Assembly: GCF_034531395.1 (NCBI RefSeq)
Contig: NZ_JARVCO010000012.1
Span: forward strand, 62,001-126,000
Direction of reading: 5' to 3'
Source of the DNA: Pontiella agarivorans
GTDB taxonomy: Bacteria; Verrucomicrobiota; Kiritimatiellia; Kiritimatiellales; Pontiellaceae
DNA: 64,000 nucleotides
Of the stretch, positions 18,451 through 32,060 are shown piece by piece (position 1 is the first letter of the stretch; each line of letters opens with the position of its first letter). The notes below the pieces were generated by a model. It was given only the letters and a program-made list of their open reading frames with translations. It did no database searches and was not told the DNA's origin. Position numbers and translations under genes: made by a program.

Positions 18451-19142
18451 TGGCTATTCACGGAAAAAAATACAGTGCTGTTTCGGAGAAGGTACTGAAG
18501 GACGATTACACCATGGATGGTGCTATTGCTTTCCTGCAGGAGAACCCGACCGCTAAGTTTGATGAAACATTGGAATTCGCTTTCCGTATGGGTGTTGACC
18601 CGTCCAAATCGGATCAGGCGATCCGTTCCACTGTTGCGTTGCCGCACGGAACGGGTAAAGATGTCCGGATCATTGTTTTCGCAACCGGCGATGCTGCTGA
18701 AGCTGCCCGCGAAGCGGGTGCCTTGGAAGTGGGTTTTGAAGACCTGATTAAAAAAGTACAGGACGGCTGGACGGATTTTGATGCCGCTGTTGCCACGCCG
18801 GACGCCATGAAAGAAGTCCGTAAAGTGGCCCGTGTGCTGGGTCCCCGCGGTCTGATGCCGAATCCGAAAACAGGAACCGTCACCGATGACACTGCTGCGG
18901 CTGTAAATCAGCTTAAGGCAGGTCGTGTCGAGTTTCGTATGGATCGTAACGGGAACATCGCTGTTCCTTTCGGTAAGCGTTCTTTTGAAAAAAACGCACT
19001 GCTGGAAAACGCCCAGGCCATCGTTGATGCGATCAACGGAGCAAGACCGGCCAGCGCGAAAGGCACCTACATTAAACGTGTTACGATTTCTTCCACAATG
19101 GGACCGGGTCTTCGGATCGCCCTGAAGGAAATCTCCGCATAG
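18450..19142 (+). CDS. rplA: 50S ribosomal protein L1
   Basis: 230 residues, the usual length. L1 stalk protein and, in many bacteria, translational repressor of the rplKA mRNA. The signature GPRGLMPNPKTGTV is present (about residues 130-143), with the two-domain layout intact. The start codon shares an A with the rplK stop. Confidence 0.97.
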   Translation: MAIHGKKYSAVSEKVLKDDYTMDGAIAFLQENPTAKFDETLEFAFRMGVDPSKSDQAIRSTVALPHGTGKDVRIIVFATGDAAEAAREAGALEVGFEDLIKKVQDGWTDFDAAVATPDAMKEVRKVARVLGPRGLMPNPKTGTVTDDTAAAVNQLKAGRVEFRMDRNGNIAVPFGKRSFEKNALLENAQAIVDAINGARPASAKGTYIKRVTISSTMGPGLRIALKEISA

Positions 19143-19161
19143 GGAAGGGTAAGGGATTTAA

Positions 19162-19692
19162 ATGAAACCTGAAGAAAAAGGCGTACGGCCGGAAAAAGTG
19201 TCGGAAGCGGCTGAGCTTGATCAGCGCGTTGCAGGTGCACTCTACATGATCATTGCCGACTATACCGGCATGGACATGCCCACCACCACTGCATTAAAGG
19301 ACTCGCTGCGTGAACGCGGTGCCTCCTTCAATGTTGTAAAGAAAACCATGCTCAGCCGTGCGGTTGATGCAGATATTGCCGAGCTCCTCCAGGGGCAGAC
19401 CGCCATGATTCATGGTGATGGCGATGTGGTTGAAGTGGCCAAGGTGATTAAGAAATTTACTGCGAAGAATGAAAAGCCGGTGGTAACCGGTGGATTCGTA
19501 GAAGGCAAAGCGGTAACTGCCAATGACGTTGTAGCACTTGCAAAACTTCCTTCCAAGGATGTCCTGCGTGCACAGTTGCTCGGCACTCTGCAGGCACCTT
19601 GCAGTCAGTTGGTCGGTGTGATGGACCAGAAGGTTTCTACACTGGTTTACGTGCTGAGCGCAGTAAAAGAAAAAAAAGAACAAGAAGCATAA
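19162..19692 (+). CDS. rplJ: 50S ribosomal protein L10
   Basis: 176 residues. It forms the base of the L7/L12 stalk: the N-terminal globular domain binds 23S rRNA with L11 and the C-terminal helix carries L12 dimers. The N-terminus is modestly extended (MKPEEKGVRPEKVSEAAE) relative to E. coli. Followed by rplL after 44 bases, giving the usual rplJL pair; the L10-L12 complex often autoregulates it. Confidence 0.96.
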   Translation: MKPEEKGVRPEKVSEAAELDQRVAGALYMIIADYTGMDMPTTTALKDSLRERGASFNVVKKTMLSRAVDADIAELLQGQTAMIHGDGDVVEVAKVIKKFTAKNEKPVVTGGFVEGKAVTANDVVALAKLPSKDVLRAQLLGTLQAPCSQLVGVMDQKVSTLVYVLSAVKEKKEQEA

Positions 19693-19736
19693 CAACATTT
19701 AATTTGAATTAGATAGCAGTTCATAGGAGGTATCAA

Positions 19737-20150
19737 ATGTCCGAAGAAGTAAAAGATGAAGTAGTACTCGAAGGTAAAATGGCCGAGTTTGTTGACTGGG
19801 TTGAAACCATTTCTGTTCTGGAACTTTCTCAGCTCGTTAAAGCGCTCGAAGATCGTCTGGGGGTTACAGCTGCCGCTCCGGCCGCCGTAGCAGTTGCTGC
19901 ACCGGCAGGTGACGAAGAAGGCGGCGGTGCCGCTGAGCAGACTGAATTCGAAGTTGTTCTTACCGCTGCAGGCGGATCAAAAATTCAGGTCATCAAAGAG
20001 CTCCGCGGTATTACCGGTCTGGGTCTGAAAGAAGCAAAAGAACTGGTAGACGGTGCTCCGAGCAGCATCAAAGCCGGCGTTTCCAAAGAGGACGCTGAAT
20101 CCATGAAAGAAAAACTCGAGGGTGTTGGAGCATCTATCGAGCTCAAGTAA
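19737..20150 (+). CDS. rplL: 50S ribosomal protein L7/L12
   Basis: 137 residues, a little longer than the usual 120-128. The N-terminal dimerisation helix ([20 protein letters not shown]), an Ala/Gly-rich hinge (about 45-67) and the C-terminal factor-binding domain ([15 protein letters not shown]) are all present. Multiple copies recruit EF-Tu, EF-G and other GTPases to the ribosome. AGGAGG precedes the start. Confidence 0.97.
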   Translation: MSEEVKDEVVLEGKMAEFVDWVETISVLELSQLVKALEDRLGVTAAAPAAVAVAAPAGDEEGGGAAEQTEFEVVLTAAGGSKIQVIKELRGITGLGLKEAKELVDGAPSSIKAGVSKEDAESMKEKLEGVGASIELK

Positions 20151-20182
20151 AACCCCTTGTTTTCTTGATCTTTGACAGATTG

Positions 20183-20200
20183 TGCCGCCTTTGTGCGGCA
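20183..20200 (+). promoter_or_regulatory. First hairpin in the rplL-rpoB gap
   Basis: TGCCGC (20183-20188) and GCGGCA (20195-20200) around loop CTTTGT. Together with the next hairpin it fills the 120-base gap where E. coli has the rpoBC attenuator and an RNase III site. Confidence 0.5.
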
Positions 20201-20208
20201 TGTGTATT

Positions 20209-20235
20209 GTTCCCCTTTGAGAACCAAAGGGGAAC
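20209..20235 (+). promoter_or_regulatory. Second, 11-bp hairpin in the rplL-rpoB gap
   Basis: GTTCCCCTTTG (20209-20219) pairs perfectly with CAAAGGGGAAC (20225-20235), loop AGAAC. No U-tract follows, so attenuation with partial read-through or mRNA processing is more likely than full termination. It ends 35 bases before rpoB. Confidence 0.6.
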
Positions 20236-20270
20236 ATGCGTTATCCAACAACAACCCTTGAAGGTGCGGA

Positions 20271-24038
<3,768 letters not shown>

Positions 24039-24085
24039 TCACGTAACGTAGATACCAACACATTATACTGCAGGAGGAATACCTC

Positions 24086-27000
24086 GTGGAAAATTCAAGC
24101 AATGTTGCCGACATCTTCGGTATCAAGCAACAGGAACAAAGTGATTACGCGAATATCACGCTCGCTTCTCCGGAAGCGATCCGCTCGTGGAGTCACGGTG
24201 AAGTCAAGAATCCGGAAACGATTAACTACCGGACCTTCAAGCCTGAAAAGGGCGGCCTGTTCTGTGAGCGCATTTTCGGTCCGACCAAGGACTGGGAGTG
24301 TTCGTGCGGCAAATACAAGCGCATCAAACACAAAGGGGTCATCTGTGACCGTTGTGGTGTTGAAGTGACTTTGTCGCGAGTGCGCCGTGAACGCATGGCG
24401 CACATCGAGCTGGCCGTGCCGGCTTCGCATATCTGGTTCTTCAAAGCGACGCCGTCGCGTATGGGTCTGATTCTGGACATGACCATGCGTAACCTCGAGC
24501 GCGTGCTCTACTACGATAACTATATCGTGGTTGACCCGGGCGAAACGCCGCTCAAGGAAAAGCAGCTTCTCTCGGAAGAGGAATACCGAGAAGCCATGGA
24601 TAACTACGGCATGGACAGCTTCGTTGCTAAAATCGGTGCTGAAGGTGTGCGCGAACTGCTGACTAAAATCGATCCGGTCAAGATGCTTCAGGAACTTGAA
24701 GAAGCGATGATGAATACCCGCTCCAAGCAGACCCGTAAAAAACTGGTTAACCAGATGAAGGTCATGGAAGGGTTCATAAAATCCGGATCCCGTCCGGAAT
24801 GGATGGTAATGGAAGTGCTACCGGTAATTCCGCCGGACCTGCGCCCGCTTGTTCCTCTGGAAGGCGGTCGTTTTGCTACTTCAGACCTAAATGACCTGTA
24901 TCGGCGTGTGATCAATCGGAACAACCGCCTGCGTACGTTGCTGGCCCTTAAAACGCCGGAAGTGATCATCCGTAACGAAAAACGGATGTTGCAGCAGTCG
25001 GTGGACGCGCTGTTCGATAACGGCCGTCATGGTCGTGCCGTGACCGGTCCGGGTAACCGCCCGCTGAAATCGCTCTCGGATATGTTGAAAGGTAAACAGG
25101 GCCGTTTCCGTCAGAATCTGCTCGGTAAACGTGTCGACTATTCCGGACGTTCCGTAATTGTTGTGGGACCGACTCTGAAACTGAACCAGTGCGGTTTGCC
25201 GAAGAAAATGGCTCTTGTGCTGTTCGAGCCGTTTATTATCCGCCGTCTGAAAGAGCGCGGTGTGGTGCATACCGTGCGCAGCGCGAAGAAAATGATCGAG
25301 CGCGAGGTGGATGAGGTTTGGGATATCCTTGATGAAGTGACCCGTGGGCATACCGTAATGCTTAACCGCGCGCCGACCCTCCATAGGCTTTCTATTCAGT
25401 CGTTCGAACCGATCCTTATTGAAGGAGAGGCCATTCAGTTGCATCCGTTGGTCTGTACGGCTTACAACGCCGACTTTGACGGTGACCAGATGGCGGTACA
25501 TGTGCCGCTTTCTGTGGAGGCGCAGGTTGAATCCAAGAGCCTCATGCTGGCGTCCAACAACATCTTCTCGCCGTCGTCCGGTAAGCCGGTAACGACGCCG
25601 ACGCAGGATATTGCGCTGGGTTGCTATTTCCTGACTTCGGAATCCCAGACCTACATGATGAAGCGCAAGCACGGTGAAAAGGTCGATGAGCAGTTGCGGA
25701 TGATGAACGATATCATGGAAGTGCACACAGCTTATGATGAAGGTGTGGTGCACCTGCACAATCGTATCCGTTTCCGTAATCCGGACTATCAGCGTGAGAC
25801 GCGTCATGGAGACATGGAACGTTCTGTGATCACCACTACGGTTGGGCGTGTATTTTTTAACGAAGTCTGGCCTGATGAGCTCGGTTTTGTGAATAAAACG
25901 GCCACCAAAAAAGTTGTGGGGCAGTTGATTGAAGCCTGTTATGAAATTTCGGGTCATAACGTTACGGTTGGCGTACTTGACGCGTTGAAAAACCTGGGTT
26001 ACGAACAGGCGACCCGCTCGGGAATGTCTATCGGTTTGACCGATATGATCATTCCGCAGGATAAAGCGCCGATGGTTGCTGCCGCTCGAAAAGAGATTGA
26101 AGAGGTTGAGGCGAAGCACCGTAAGGGGCTGATCACCGAGGGTGAGCGCTACAACATGATCATTGATATCTGGACGGATACGAATGATAAGCTGACCAAC
26201 AAGCTGTTCGAGGTTCTGGAAGAAAATGATGATCCTAAAAATGCGAGATCAAAAGAAGAGCTCAATCCGGTTTACGTGATGGTGGATTCCGGGGCCCGTG
26301 GTTCCCGTCAGCAGATTCGTCAGCTGGCCGGTATGCGCGGCCTGATGGCCAAGCCTTCCGGTGAAATTATTGAACGGCCGATTCTTTCAAACTTCCGCGA
26401 GGGATTGTCGGTTCTCGAATACTTCATTTCCACGCACGGTGCTCGTAAGGGTCTGGCCGATACGGCGCTTAAAACGGCGGACTCAGGTTATCTGACCCGT
26501 AAGTTGGTTGACGTATCGCATGATATCATCATTACCGAGGAAGACTGTCATACGTTAAATGGTATTGAGGTTGCAGCCATCACCGAAGGCGATGATGAGC
26601 TCGTGTCGCTGGCCACACGTATAATCGGACGTACTGCTGCGGAAGATATCTGTAATCCGCACACACTGGAGGTTATTGTTGCCGCGGGTGAGCTGATTGA
26701 TAAATATTCGGCCCGCAAGGTGGAAAGCGCCGGCGTTGATCAGGTTGTGATCCGCTCTGTGCTGACCTGTGAGTCACGTCGTGGGGTCTGCGCCAAATGC
26801 TACGGTAAAAATCTGGCAACCGGCAAGGTGGCTCAGCTTGGACAGCCGGTAGGAATTATTGCCGCTCAGTCCATTGGTGAGCCGGGTACGCAGCTGACTA
26901 TGCGTACCTTCCATATCGGTGGTACTGCATCGTCCGTATTTAAACAGCCGAAAGTCACTGCAAAATCGGGTGGTACCGTTCGCTATGAAAATATTCGTTC

Positions 27001-28261
27001 GGTAAAAGTCGAAGAGCAGAATATTGTGCTGAATAAAAACGGCAACATTCTAATTGTGGATGATGAGGGCCGTGAGCTTGAGCGCTATGCCATGGTAATC
27101 GGCGCGCAGGTATCCATTGATGATGGAGCCCGGGTAGAAGCCGGAGACGTCTTTGTAGAATGGGACCCGTACTCGGTTCCGATTCTTTCCGAGCACAATG
27201 GTAAGCTTGAATTCCAGGACTTCATTGAAGGGGTAACCGTTCAGAAGACTGTGGATGAAGCAACCGGCGTTGAAGGGTTGACCGTCATGGAGCATAAAGA
27301 AGACCTGCATCCGGAAATTTTGATTATCAGCAACGACGGAAGTGTTGGTCACTACTCCATTCCGGCCGGTGCACAGGTGATGATTAAAGAAGGGGACGAC
27401 ATTGCTGCCGGTTACACACTGGCCCGTACGCCTCGTAAAACCGTACGTACCAAAGATATTACCGGTGGTCTGCCGCGTGTGGCTGAGCTGGTGGAAGCCC
27501 GTACGCCGAAAGAAGCCGCTGAAATCGCAAAGATTGAAGGTATTGTAGAGTTGGGTGGAATCGCCAAGGGTAAGCGTAAGCTGATTGTTCGTGACGCCGT
27601 GACTGGCGCTGAAGAAGAGCACCTGATCCCGATGAACAAGCACGTAATTGTGTTCCCGGGTGACTTTGTGCACAAGGGGCAGCAGCTGACTGAAGGTCCG
27701 ATTGTTCCGCAGGAACTGCTGGAGGTTTGCGGGCCTCAGGACCTGCAGGAATACCTTGTGAACGAAGTACAGGCCGTGTATCGCCTGCAGGGTGTGGAAA
27801 TCAACGATAAGCATATCGAAGTGATCGTTCGCCAGATGTTGCGCAAGGTCAAGATTACCGACCCGGGCGATACAGAGTTCCTCTGGGGTGAACAGGTTGA
27901 AAAGCAGACCTTCCAGGAAGTCAACCAGAAGGCGGTTGCCGAAGGACGGCGTCCGGCGGAAGCATCTCCAGTGTTGCTGGGTATCACCAAAGCTGCGCTC
28001 GAAACCGAGTCCTTTATTTCAGCGGCGTCGTTCCAGGATACCACCCGCGTACTGACTAAGGCTGCAACCCTCGGCATGGTCGATGGACTGCGTGGTTTCA
28101 AGGAAAATGTGATCATGGGTCGCTTGATTCCAGCGGGTACCGGTTTCCCGATGTACCGCGATATCAAGCCGGTCAAACTTGGCGAAGAAATCTCAGTCGA
28201 AGATGCGCTGGGCGGAGATCCGTTAGCCTTTGTGCAGGAAACGACTGAAGAAAATGCTTAA
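24086..28261 (+). CDS. rpoC: DNA-directed RNA polymerase subunit beta'
   Basis: 1391 residues. Starts at a GTG with AGGAGG upstream. N-terminal zinc site [20 protein letters not shown], the active-site Mg-binding motif [10 protein letters not shown] (about residues 461-470), the bridge-helix and trigger-loop region ([20 protein letters not shown]) and the second zinc site with [13 protein letters not shown] are all present. With rpoA and rpoB it completes the core enzyme. A rho-independent terminator follows, so the rpoBC transcript ends here and the next three genes are separate. Confidence 0.98.
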   Translation: MENSSNVADIFGIKQQEQSDYANITLASPEAIRSWSHGEVKNPETINYRTFKPEKGGLFCERIFGPTKDWECSCGKYKRIKHKGVICDRCGVEVTLSRVRRERMAHIELAVPASHIWFFKATPSRMGLILDMTMRNLERVLYYDNYIVVDPGETPLKEKQLLSEEEYREAMDNYGMDSFVAKIGAEGVRELLTKIDPVKMLQELEEAMMNTRSKQTRKKLVNQMKVMEGFIKSGSRPEWMVMEVLPVIPPDLRPLVPLEGGRFATSDLNDLYRRVINRNNRLRTLLALKTPEVIIRNEKRMLQQSVDALFDNGRHGRAVTGPGNRPLKSLSDMLKGKQGRFRQNLLGKRVDYSGRSVIVVGPTLKLNQCGLPKKMALVLFEPFIIRRLKERGVVHTVRSAKKMIEREVDEVWDILDEVTRGHTVMLNRAPTLHRLSIQSFEPILIEGEAIQLHPLVCTAYNADFDGDQMAVHVPLSVEAQVESKSLMLASNNIFSPSSGKPVTTPTQDIALGCYFLTSESQTYMMKRKHGEKVDEQLRMMNDIMEVHTAYDEGVVHLHNRIRFRNPDYQRETRHGDMERSVITTTVGRVFFNEVWPDELGFVNKTATKKVVGQLIEACYEISGHNVTVGVLDALKNLGYEQATRSGMSIGLTDMIIPQDKAPMVAAARKEIEEVEAKHRKGLITEGERYNMIIDIWTDTNDKLTNKLFEVLEENDDPKNARSKEELNPVYVMVDSGARGSRQQIRQLAGMRGLMAKPSGEIIERPILSNFREGLSVLEYFISTHGARKGLADTALKTADSGYLTRKLVDVSHDIIITEEDCHTLNGIEVAAITEGDDELVSLATRIIGRTAAEDICNPHTLEVIVAAGELIDKYSARKVESAGVDQVVIRSVLTCESRRGVCAKCYGKNLATGKVAQLGQPVGIIAAQSIGEPGTQLTMRTFHIGGTASSVFKQPKVTAKSGGTVRYENIRSVKVEEQNIVLNKNGNILIVDDEGRELERYAMVIGAQVSIDDGARVEAGDVFVEWDPYSVPILSEHNGKLEFQDFIEGVTVQKTVDEATGVEGLTVMEHKEDLHPEILIISNDGSVGHYSIPAGAQVMIKEGDDIAAGYTLARTPRKTVRTKDITGGLPRVAELVEARTPKEAAEIAKIEGIVELGGIAKGKRKLIVRDAVTGAEEEHLIPMNKHVIVFPGDFVHKGQQLTEGPIVPQELLEVCGPQDLQEYLVNEVQAVYRLQGVEINDKHIEVIVRQMLRKVKITDPGDTEFLWGEQVEKQTFQEVNQKAVAEGRRPAEASPVLLGITKAALETESFISAASFQDTTRVLTKAATLGMVDGLRGFKENVIMGRLIPAGTGFPMYRDIKPVKLGEEISVEDALGGDPLAFVQETTEENA

Positions 28262-28289
28262 ACGCATGGTTTGTTCGATTCTTGGTAAA

Positions 28290-28318
28290 AGCGTCCCGTA
28301 TGGGGCGCTTTTTTTATT
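28290..28318 (+). terminator. Rho-independent terminator after rpoC
   Basis: AGCGTCCC (28290-28297) pairs with GGGGCGCT (28302-28309, one G-T pair), loop GTAT, followed by a run of seven Ts and more T-rich sequence. Confidence 0.9.
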
Positions 28319-28417
28319 TTAGAGCTGAGGTTGCGGCTCATGAGAAAGCCAATGATCACGAGCTGTGATCGCAAATTTCAGATGGGCGGCGAGAGGCGGC
28401 TGTGCCATATTTGATCT

Positions 28418-29254
28418 ATGAATGACTACAGCTGTATAGCAGAGGTAATCCGTTATATCGAGGAGCACCGGATTGAATCGCCGGACCTTGTAATGCTGGC
28501 GGGTGTGGTCAACTTAACTCCGTCCCGTTTCCGCAGACTCCTGTCACGCTGGGCAGGATTGACTCCGGAGGATTTTATGAAGTGCATGACTCTTGAGGAG
28601 GCACGCGCTCGGTTGCGCGCGGGTCATCGAGTGCTTGATTCCGCTCTGGAGACGGGGCTTCCGGAGCTGGAGCAGGCGCTTAAGCCTTGTGTTGAGCTGG
28701 AGGCTGCATCGCCGGGTGAAATAAAGGCTGGAGGTTCCGGGTGGACGATTCGTGCGGGGATGGCCGCTTCTCCTTTTGGGGAATGCCTGATTGCGGAAGC
28801 CCCACGAGGAATCTGCCATCTTTCATTCTCTCAGTCGTTGGATGCTTCTATCGGCTGGAAGCATTTGGAAGAGGAGTGGCCCAATGCGGCATTGATCAGG
28901 GATGATTCCAGGGCCGGGAAGTGGGCGGACAGTATCTTTATGAATACGAATGTTTCCTGCGGAACTGCTCCACCTTTAAGGCTCTTTGTTCGGGGGACTG
29001 AATTTCAGATACAGGTCTGGCGGACGCTGCTTCAGATTCCGGCAGGCTGTTTGGTCAGTTACAAAAAGTTGGCGGCCCGGATTGATAAGCCGAAAGCTAT
29101 ACGGGCGGTAGGTTCGGCGGTGGGTCGGAATTCAGTGGGGTATCTTATTCCGTGCCATCGGGTTATACGTGAAAATGGCGGGATCGGCGGCTATGCCTGG
29201 GGTGTGGAGCGTAAGCGGGCTATTCTTATTCAGGAGGCCTCCCGGCTCTGTTGA
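28418..29254 (+). CDS. Ada-like O6-methylguanine-DNA methyltransferase with AraC-type N-terminus
   Basis: 278 residues. The N-terminal 80 or so resemble one AraC-type helix-turn-helix unit (VVNLTPSRFRRLLSRWAGLTPEDFM). The C-terminal part is a complete suicide alkyltransferase: FQIQVWRTLLQIPAG, the active-site PCHRVI (Cys at about residue 245) and the downstream NGGIGGYAWG. The N-terminal zinc domain of true Ada, which repairs methylphosphotriesters and triggers the adaptive response, is missing, so sensing of damage must differ. No clear Shine-Dalgarno sequence precedes the ATG; a CATATT box lies ten bases upstream. Sits alone between the rpoC terminator and the flavoprotein gene. Confidence 0.9.
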   Translation: MNDYSCIAEVIRYIEEHRIESPDLVMLAGVVNLTPSRFRRLLSRWAGLTPEDFMKCMTLEEARARLRAGHRVLDSALETGLPELEQALKPCVELEAASPGEIKAGGSGWTIRAGMAASPFGECLIAEAPRGICHLSFSQSLDASIGWKHLEEEWPNAALIRDDSRAGKWADSIFMNTNVSCGTAPPLRLFVRGTEFQIQVWRTLLQIPAGCLVSYKKLAARIDKPKAIRAVGSAVGRNSVGYLIPCHRVIRENGGIGGYAWGVERKRAILIQEASRLC

Positions 29255-29318
29255 CTCTGGGTGATTATTGTGGATTAGTGTCGTTGAATATCTGTCAATA
29301 TTGTACAGTGATTTACCT

Positions 29319-30755
29319 ATGTTTGAGAAATTACCGCAAATTATACAGGGCGGAATGGGCTTTGGAATATCGGACTGGCGTTTGGCCCGTGCCGTGTCGC
29401 AACTCGGTCAGCTGGGTGTCGTTTCGGGAACTGCATTGGATGCAGTCCTGGCCCGTTCTTTGCAGGATGGAGATCCGGGCGGAGAGGTTCGCCGTGCGTT
29501 GGAACACTTCCCTTTTCAGCAGGTGGTTCAGAGGATTATGGATGCCTACTTTGTCGATGGGGGGTTGAAGGCGGGGGTTCCGTATAAAGCGATTCCAATG
29601 CATACGGTGGAGGGCTCTCAAATGGCGGCAGAGCTCTGTGTGGTCGGTAACTTTGTGGAAGTTTTCCTTGCGAAAGAGGGGCACAGCAAGCCGGTCGGGG
29701 TTAATTATCTGGAGAAGATTCAGCTTCCGCATCTGTCGTCCATTTACGGGGCTATGCTGGCGGGGGTCTCTGTGGTGATTATGGGTGCTGGTATTCCGCT
29801 CACGGTTCCCGGGGTTCTGGATGATCTGGCCATGCACCGTTCGGTTGAGTATCCTGTGGCGGTAGCCGGAGAGGCTGGTCGGGTCGAAATTCTTCCGGTC
29901 TCGTTTGATCCCAGTTCTCTGGCGGATGGAGGTGTTAAGCCGGGTATGCTTCAGCGTCCTGATTTTTATCCCATTGTTTCGACGGAGTCGTTGGCTTCCA
30001 TCCTGATGAAAAAAGCGAATGGAAGTATAGAGGGATTTATTGTCGAAGGAAATCTGGCGGGGGGGCATAATGCTCCGCCGCGCGGCAAGGGGCCGCTGAG
30101 TGATTCGGGCGAGCCGGTCTATGGTTTGCGTGATGATGCCAAGTTGGCGAAGTTTCGTGATCTGAGTGTTCCGTTCTGGCTGGCAGGTTGCCGAGGGTCG
30201 GCTGAAGGCTTGAAGGATGCGCTGAGTCAGGGTGCGGCCGGGGTGCAGGTGGGTACCGCCTTCGGGTTGTGTGTCGAGTCCGGTCTAATGCCCGAAACGC
30301 GCCGGGAATTGGTTCGAGGAGCTCTGGATGGCACGTCGCATGTCTTCACGGATCCGGTTGCTTCTCCCACCGGTTTTCCGTTCAAGGTGGCGGATGTGAA
30401 AGGCAGTCTGTCCGATCCTGAAGTATATGAAAAACGACGCCGTATTTGTGATATCGGATTTCTTCGTTCGCCCTATCGAAAGGCAGATGGTCGTATTGGT
30501 TACCGCTGTCCCGCTGAGCCGGTAAAGGCTTATGTGGCCAAGGGTGGGAAGGTTGAGGATACCGTTGGGCGTAAATGTCTTTGTAATGCGCTGGCTGCAG
30601 ATATCGGCTTGCCACAGCGTCTTCCGGATGGTTCAACAGAAAAGCCTCTCATTACTATGGGAGACGATCTGATCAATATCGGCCGCTTCTGTAAAAACGG
30701 TTCGGTTGATTTTTCTGCGGCGGATGTGATTCGTACTATTCTGGATGTCTCGTAA
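29319..30755 (+). CDS. Nitronate monooxygenase-like FMN protein
   Basis: 478 residues, longer than the usual 310-360 of the nitronate monooxygenase / 2-nitropropane dioxygenase / FabK-PfaD barrel family. Family features: IIQGGMGFGIS at the N-terminus, GNFVEV(F/W)-type strand, the active-site region GNLAGGHNAPPRG with its His, and the FMN phosphate loop (GAAGVQVGTAFGL). The last 130 residues (Cys-rich, RRRICDIGFLRSPYRK, GRKCLCNAL) go beyond the barrel and have no assignment I can make. I chose ATG 29319 because the protein then starts MFEKLPQIIQGG as relatives do. It could detoxify nitronates or be an enoyl reductase; substrate unknown. Confidence 0.8.
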   Translation: MFEKLPQIIQGGMGFGISDWRLARAVSQLGQLGVVSGTALDAVLARSLQDGDPGGEVRRALEHFPFQQVVQRIMDAYFVDGGLKAGVPYKAIPMHTVEGSQMAAELCVVGNFVEVFLAKEGHSKPVGVNYLEKIQLPHLSSIYGAMLAGVSVVIMGAGIPLTVPGVLDDLAMHRSVEYPVAVAGEAGRVEILPVSFDPSSLADGGVKPGMLQRPDFYPIVSTESLASILMKKANGSIEGFIVEGNLAGGHNAPPRGKGPLSDSGEPVYGLRDDAKLAKFRDLSVPFWLAGCRGSAEGLKDALSQGAAGVQVGTAFGLCVESGLMPETRRELVRGALDGTSHVFTDPVASPTGFPFKVADVKGSLSDPEVYEKRRRICDIGFLRSPYRKADGRIGYRCPAEPVKAYVAKGGKVEDTVGRKCLCNALAADIGLPQRLPDGSTEKPLITMGDDLINIGRFCKNGSVDFSAADVIRTILDVS

Positions 30756-30775
30756 TTATTCACGGGTTCCGGGTA

Positions 30776-30807
30776 CGAAAAAGGCGTCCGTATGGACGCC
30801 TTCTTTA
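30776..30807. terminator. Bidirectional terminator between the flavoprotein and csp genes
   Basis: AAGGCGTCC (30781-30789) and GGACGCCTT (30794-30802), loop GTAT. On the minus strand the stem is followed by TTTTTCG, on the plus strand by CTTT, so it serves both convergent genes, best the csp gene. Confidence 0.85.
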
Positions 30808-30827
30808 AAGCTATAAAAGCCCTGGTC

Positions 30828-31031
30828 TTACATGGGGGTAACGTTCGTCGCGCACGGACCCTTGCGGCCTTCGCCAATTTCGAAAGAAACTTGCTGGCCT
30901 TCATCGAGGGAGGCGTATCCGGATACCTGAATTTCCGAATGATGCACGAACATGTCTTGTCCGCCGCCGTCTGGAGTGATGAAACCAAAGCCTTTTTCGG
31001 CGTCGAACCATTTAACTGTACCTGTATTCAT
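30828..31031 (-). CDS. Cold-shock protein (CspA family)
   Basis: 67-residue OB-fold RNA chaperone. The RNA-binding motifs are KGFGFI (RNP1) and DMFVHH (RNP2, usually VFVHF). Begins [23 protein letters not shown] lies seven bases before the ATG. Its promoter and any cold-responsive leader would be in the 640-base gap that follows on the plus strand. Whether it is cold-inducible cannot be read. Confidence 0.95.
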   Translation of the reverse strand: MNTGTVKWFDAEKGFGFITPDGGGQDMFVHHSEIQVSGYASLDEGQQVSFEIGEGRKGPCATNVTPM

Positions 31032-31672
31032 TGTATGTCCTTAATTGAATGAGCTGTGTGTCTACCCTGTTCCGGAGGGAATAGCGAAGGAAATCGTAAT
31101 TTTATTTGCAGGGAAAAATGACGCGGGGCAAAAAAAAGGAATTTTACGCTGGATTTTATCTGCTGATTCTCTATGTTGCCCATCCTTTCGCGTGAATTTA
31201 TGGGTTGCGGGAAGGTGTTTTCAGTATCTGCTTTATCTACAGTTACGTTTGCATTTTCCTCATTTCTGAAGTGGCTGGTGGCTTGTGAGTACGCATAAGG
31301 GGATCACGGATGCACCGGCAATCGGTTGGCCGATCCGGATTAGGTTTCGATCTGAAATGTGGAAGCAGGTTTGTTCTGCAGATAAGTGAGGGGCAGTTCG
31401 TGATTACAGGGGTTTTCAATGGTTGGAAATCCTAGAGAAAATACAGGCGAAAAAGTTTTGAGTTTCGCTTGCGGTGGTGGATGTAGATCTCTACTGTCCT
31501 CCGTCTGTCTTTTTTAGGTTATGCCGGACTGAATGAGCAGCTGTCCAATCGGGCTCTGCTACACGGTAAGGTATTTTGATTTACGGAAGACGCAGTTTTA
31601 GCAGGAGGTGCTGAGCCCCGGTTTCAGTCACAAATTGTTAAATGTGTATTCTAATTAATAAGGAAAGCAAGT
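31032..31672. other. Long intergenic region between csp and rpsL
   Basis: 641 bases with no convincing ORF. It must carry the divergent csp promoter and leader and the promoter of the str operon, but no box pair is clear; the best -35-like element is TTGATT at 31576, without a good -10. Other structure: a small dyad ATCGG-TTGG-CCGAT near 31334, GTAGA-TC-TCTAC at 31483-31494, a degenerate TTCCA-N5-TGGAA dyad at 31414-31428, and AAGGAAAG before rpsL. A structured leader or small RNA could hide here. Confidence 0.6.
31414..31428. repeat. Degenerate TTCCA-N5-TGGAA dyad in the csp-rpsL gap
   Basis: TTTCAATGGTTGGAA, one mismatch to the dispersed dyad, about 245 bases before rpsL. Confidence 0.5.
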
Positions 31673-32047
31673 ATGCCGACTATTAATCAATTGGTAAGAA
31701 AGCCGCGTGCGCTGCAGAAAAAGAAAAGCAAGTCGCCCGCGCTGGCAACATGCCCGCAGCGACGCGGGGTGTGTTTGTTGGTTAAAACCCAGACGCCTAA
31801 GAAGCCGAACTCGGCTCTTCGTAAAGTTGCCCGTGTACGTCTGACTAACGGTCGTGAGGTCAACGCCTATATCGGCGGTGAAGGCCATAACCTGCAGGAA
31901 CATAGCATGGTATTGGTTCGCGGCGGTCGTGTGAAAGACCTTCCGGGTGTTCGTTATCACATCGTTCGCGGAGCGCTCGACTGTCTCGGAGTTGATGGAC
32001 GTAAGCGCGGCCGTTCGAAATATGGTGCGAAGCGCCCGAAAGCATAA
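31673..32047 (+). CDS. rpsL: 30S ribosomal protein S12
   Basis: 124 residues. Decoding-centre protein. The streptomycin-determining loops are wild type: [11 protein letters not shown] with both lysines and [12 protein letters not shown]. First gene of the str operon (rpsL, rpsG, fusA); here tuf is not part of it but is placed 16 kb upstream. Strong AAGGAAAG ribosome-binding site. Confidence 0.98.
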   Translation: MPTINQLVRKPRALQKKKSKSPALATCPQRRGVCLLVKTQTPKKPNSALRKVARVRLTNGREVNAYIGGEGHNLQEHSMVLVRGGRVKDLPGVRYHIVRGALDCLGVDGRKRGRSKYGAKRPKA

Positions 32048-32060
32048 GGATATTTGAACT

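Noticed and set aside
24887-26119. Open frame of 410 codons on the minus strand, opposite rpoC
   Set aside because: An antisense shadow of rpoC with no recognisable domain, start signals or neighbours.
31045-31269. 74-codon plus-strand frame in the csp-rpsL gap
   Set aside because: No ribosome-binding site, overlaps the csp leader and has no sensible protein features.
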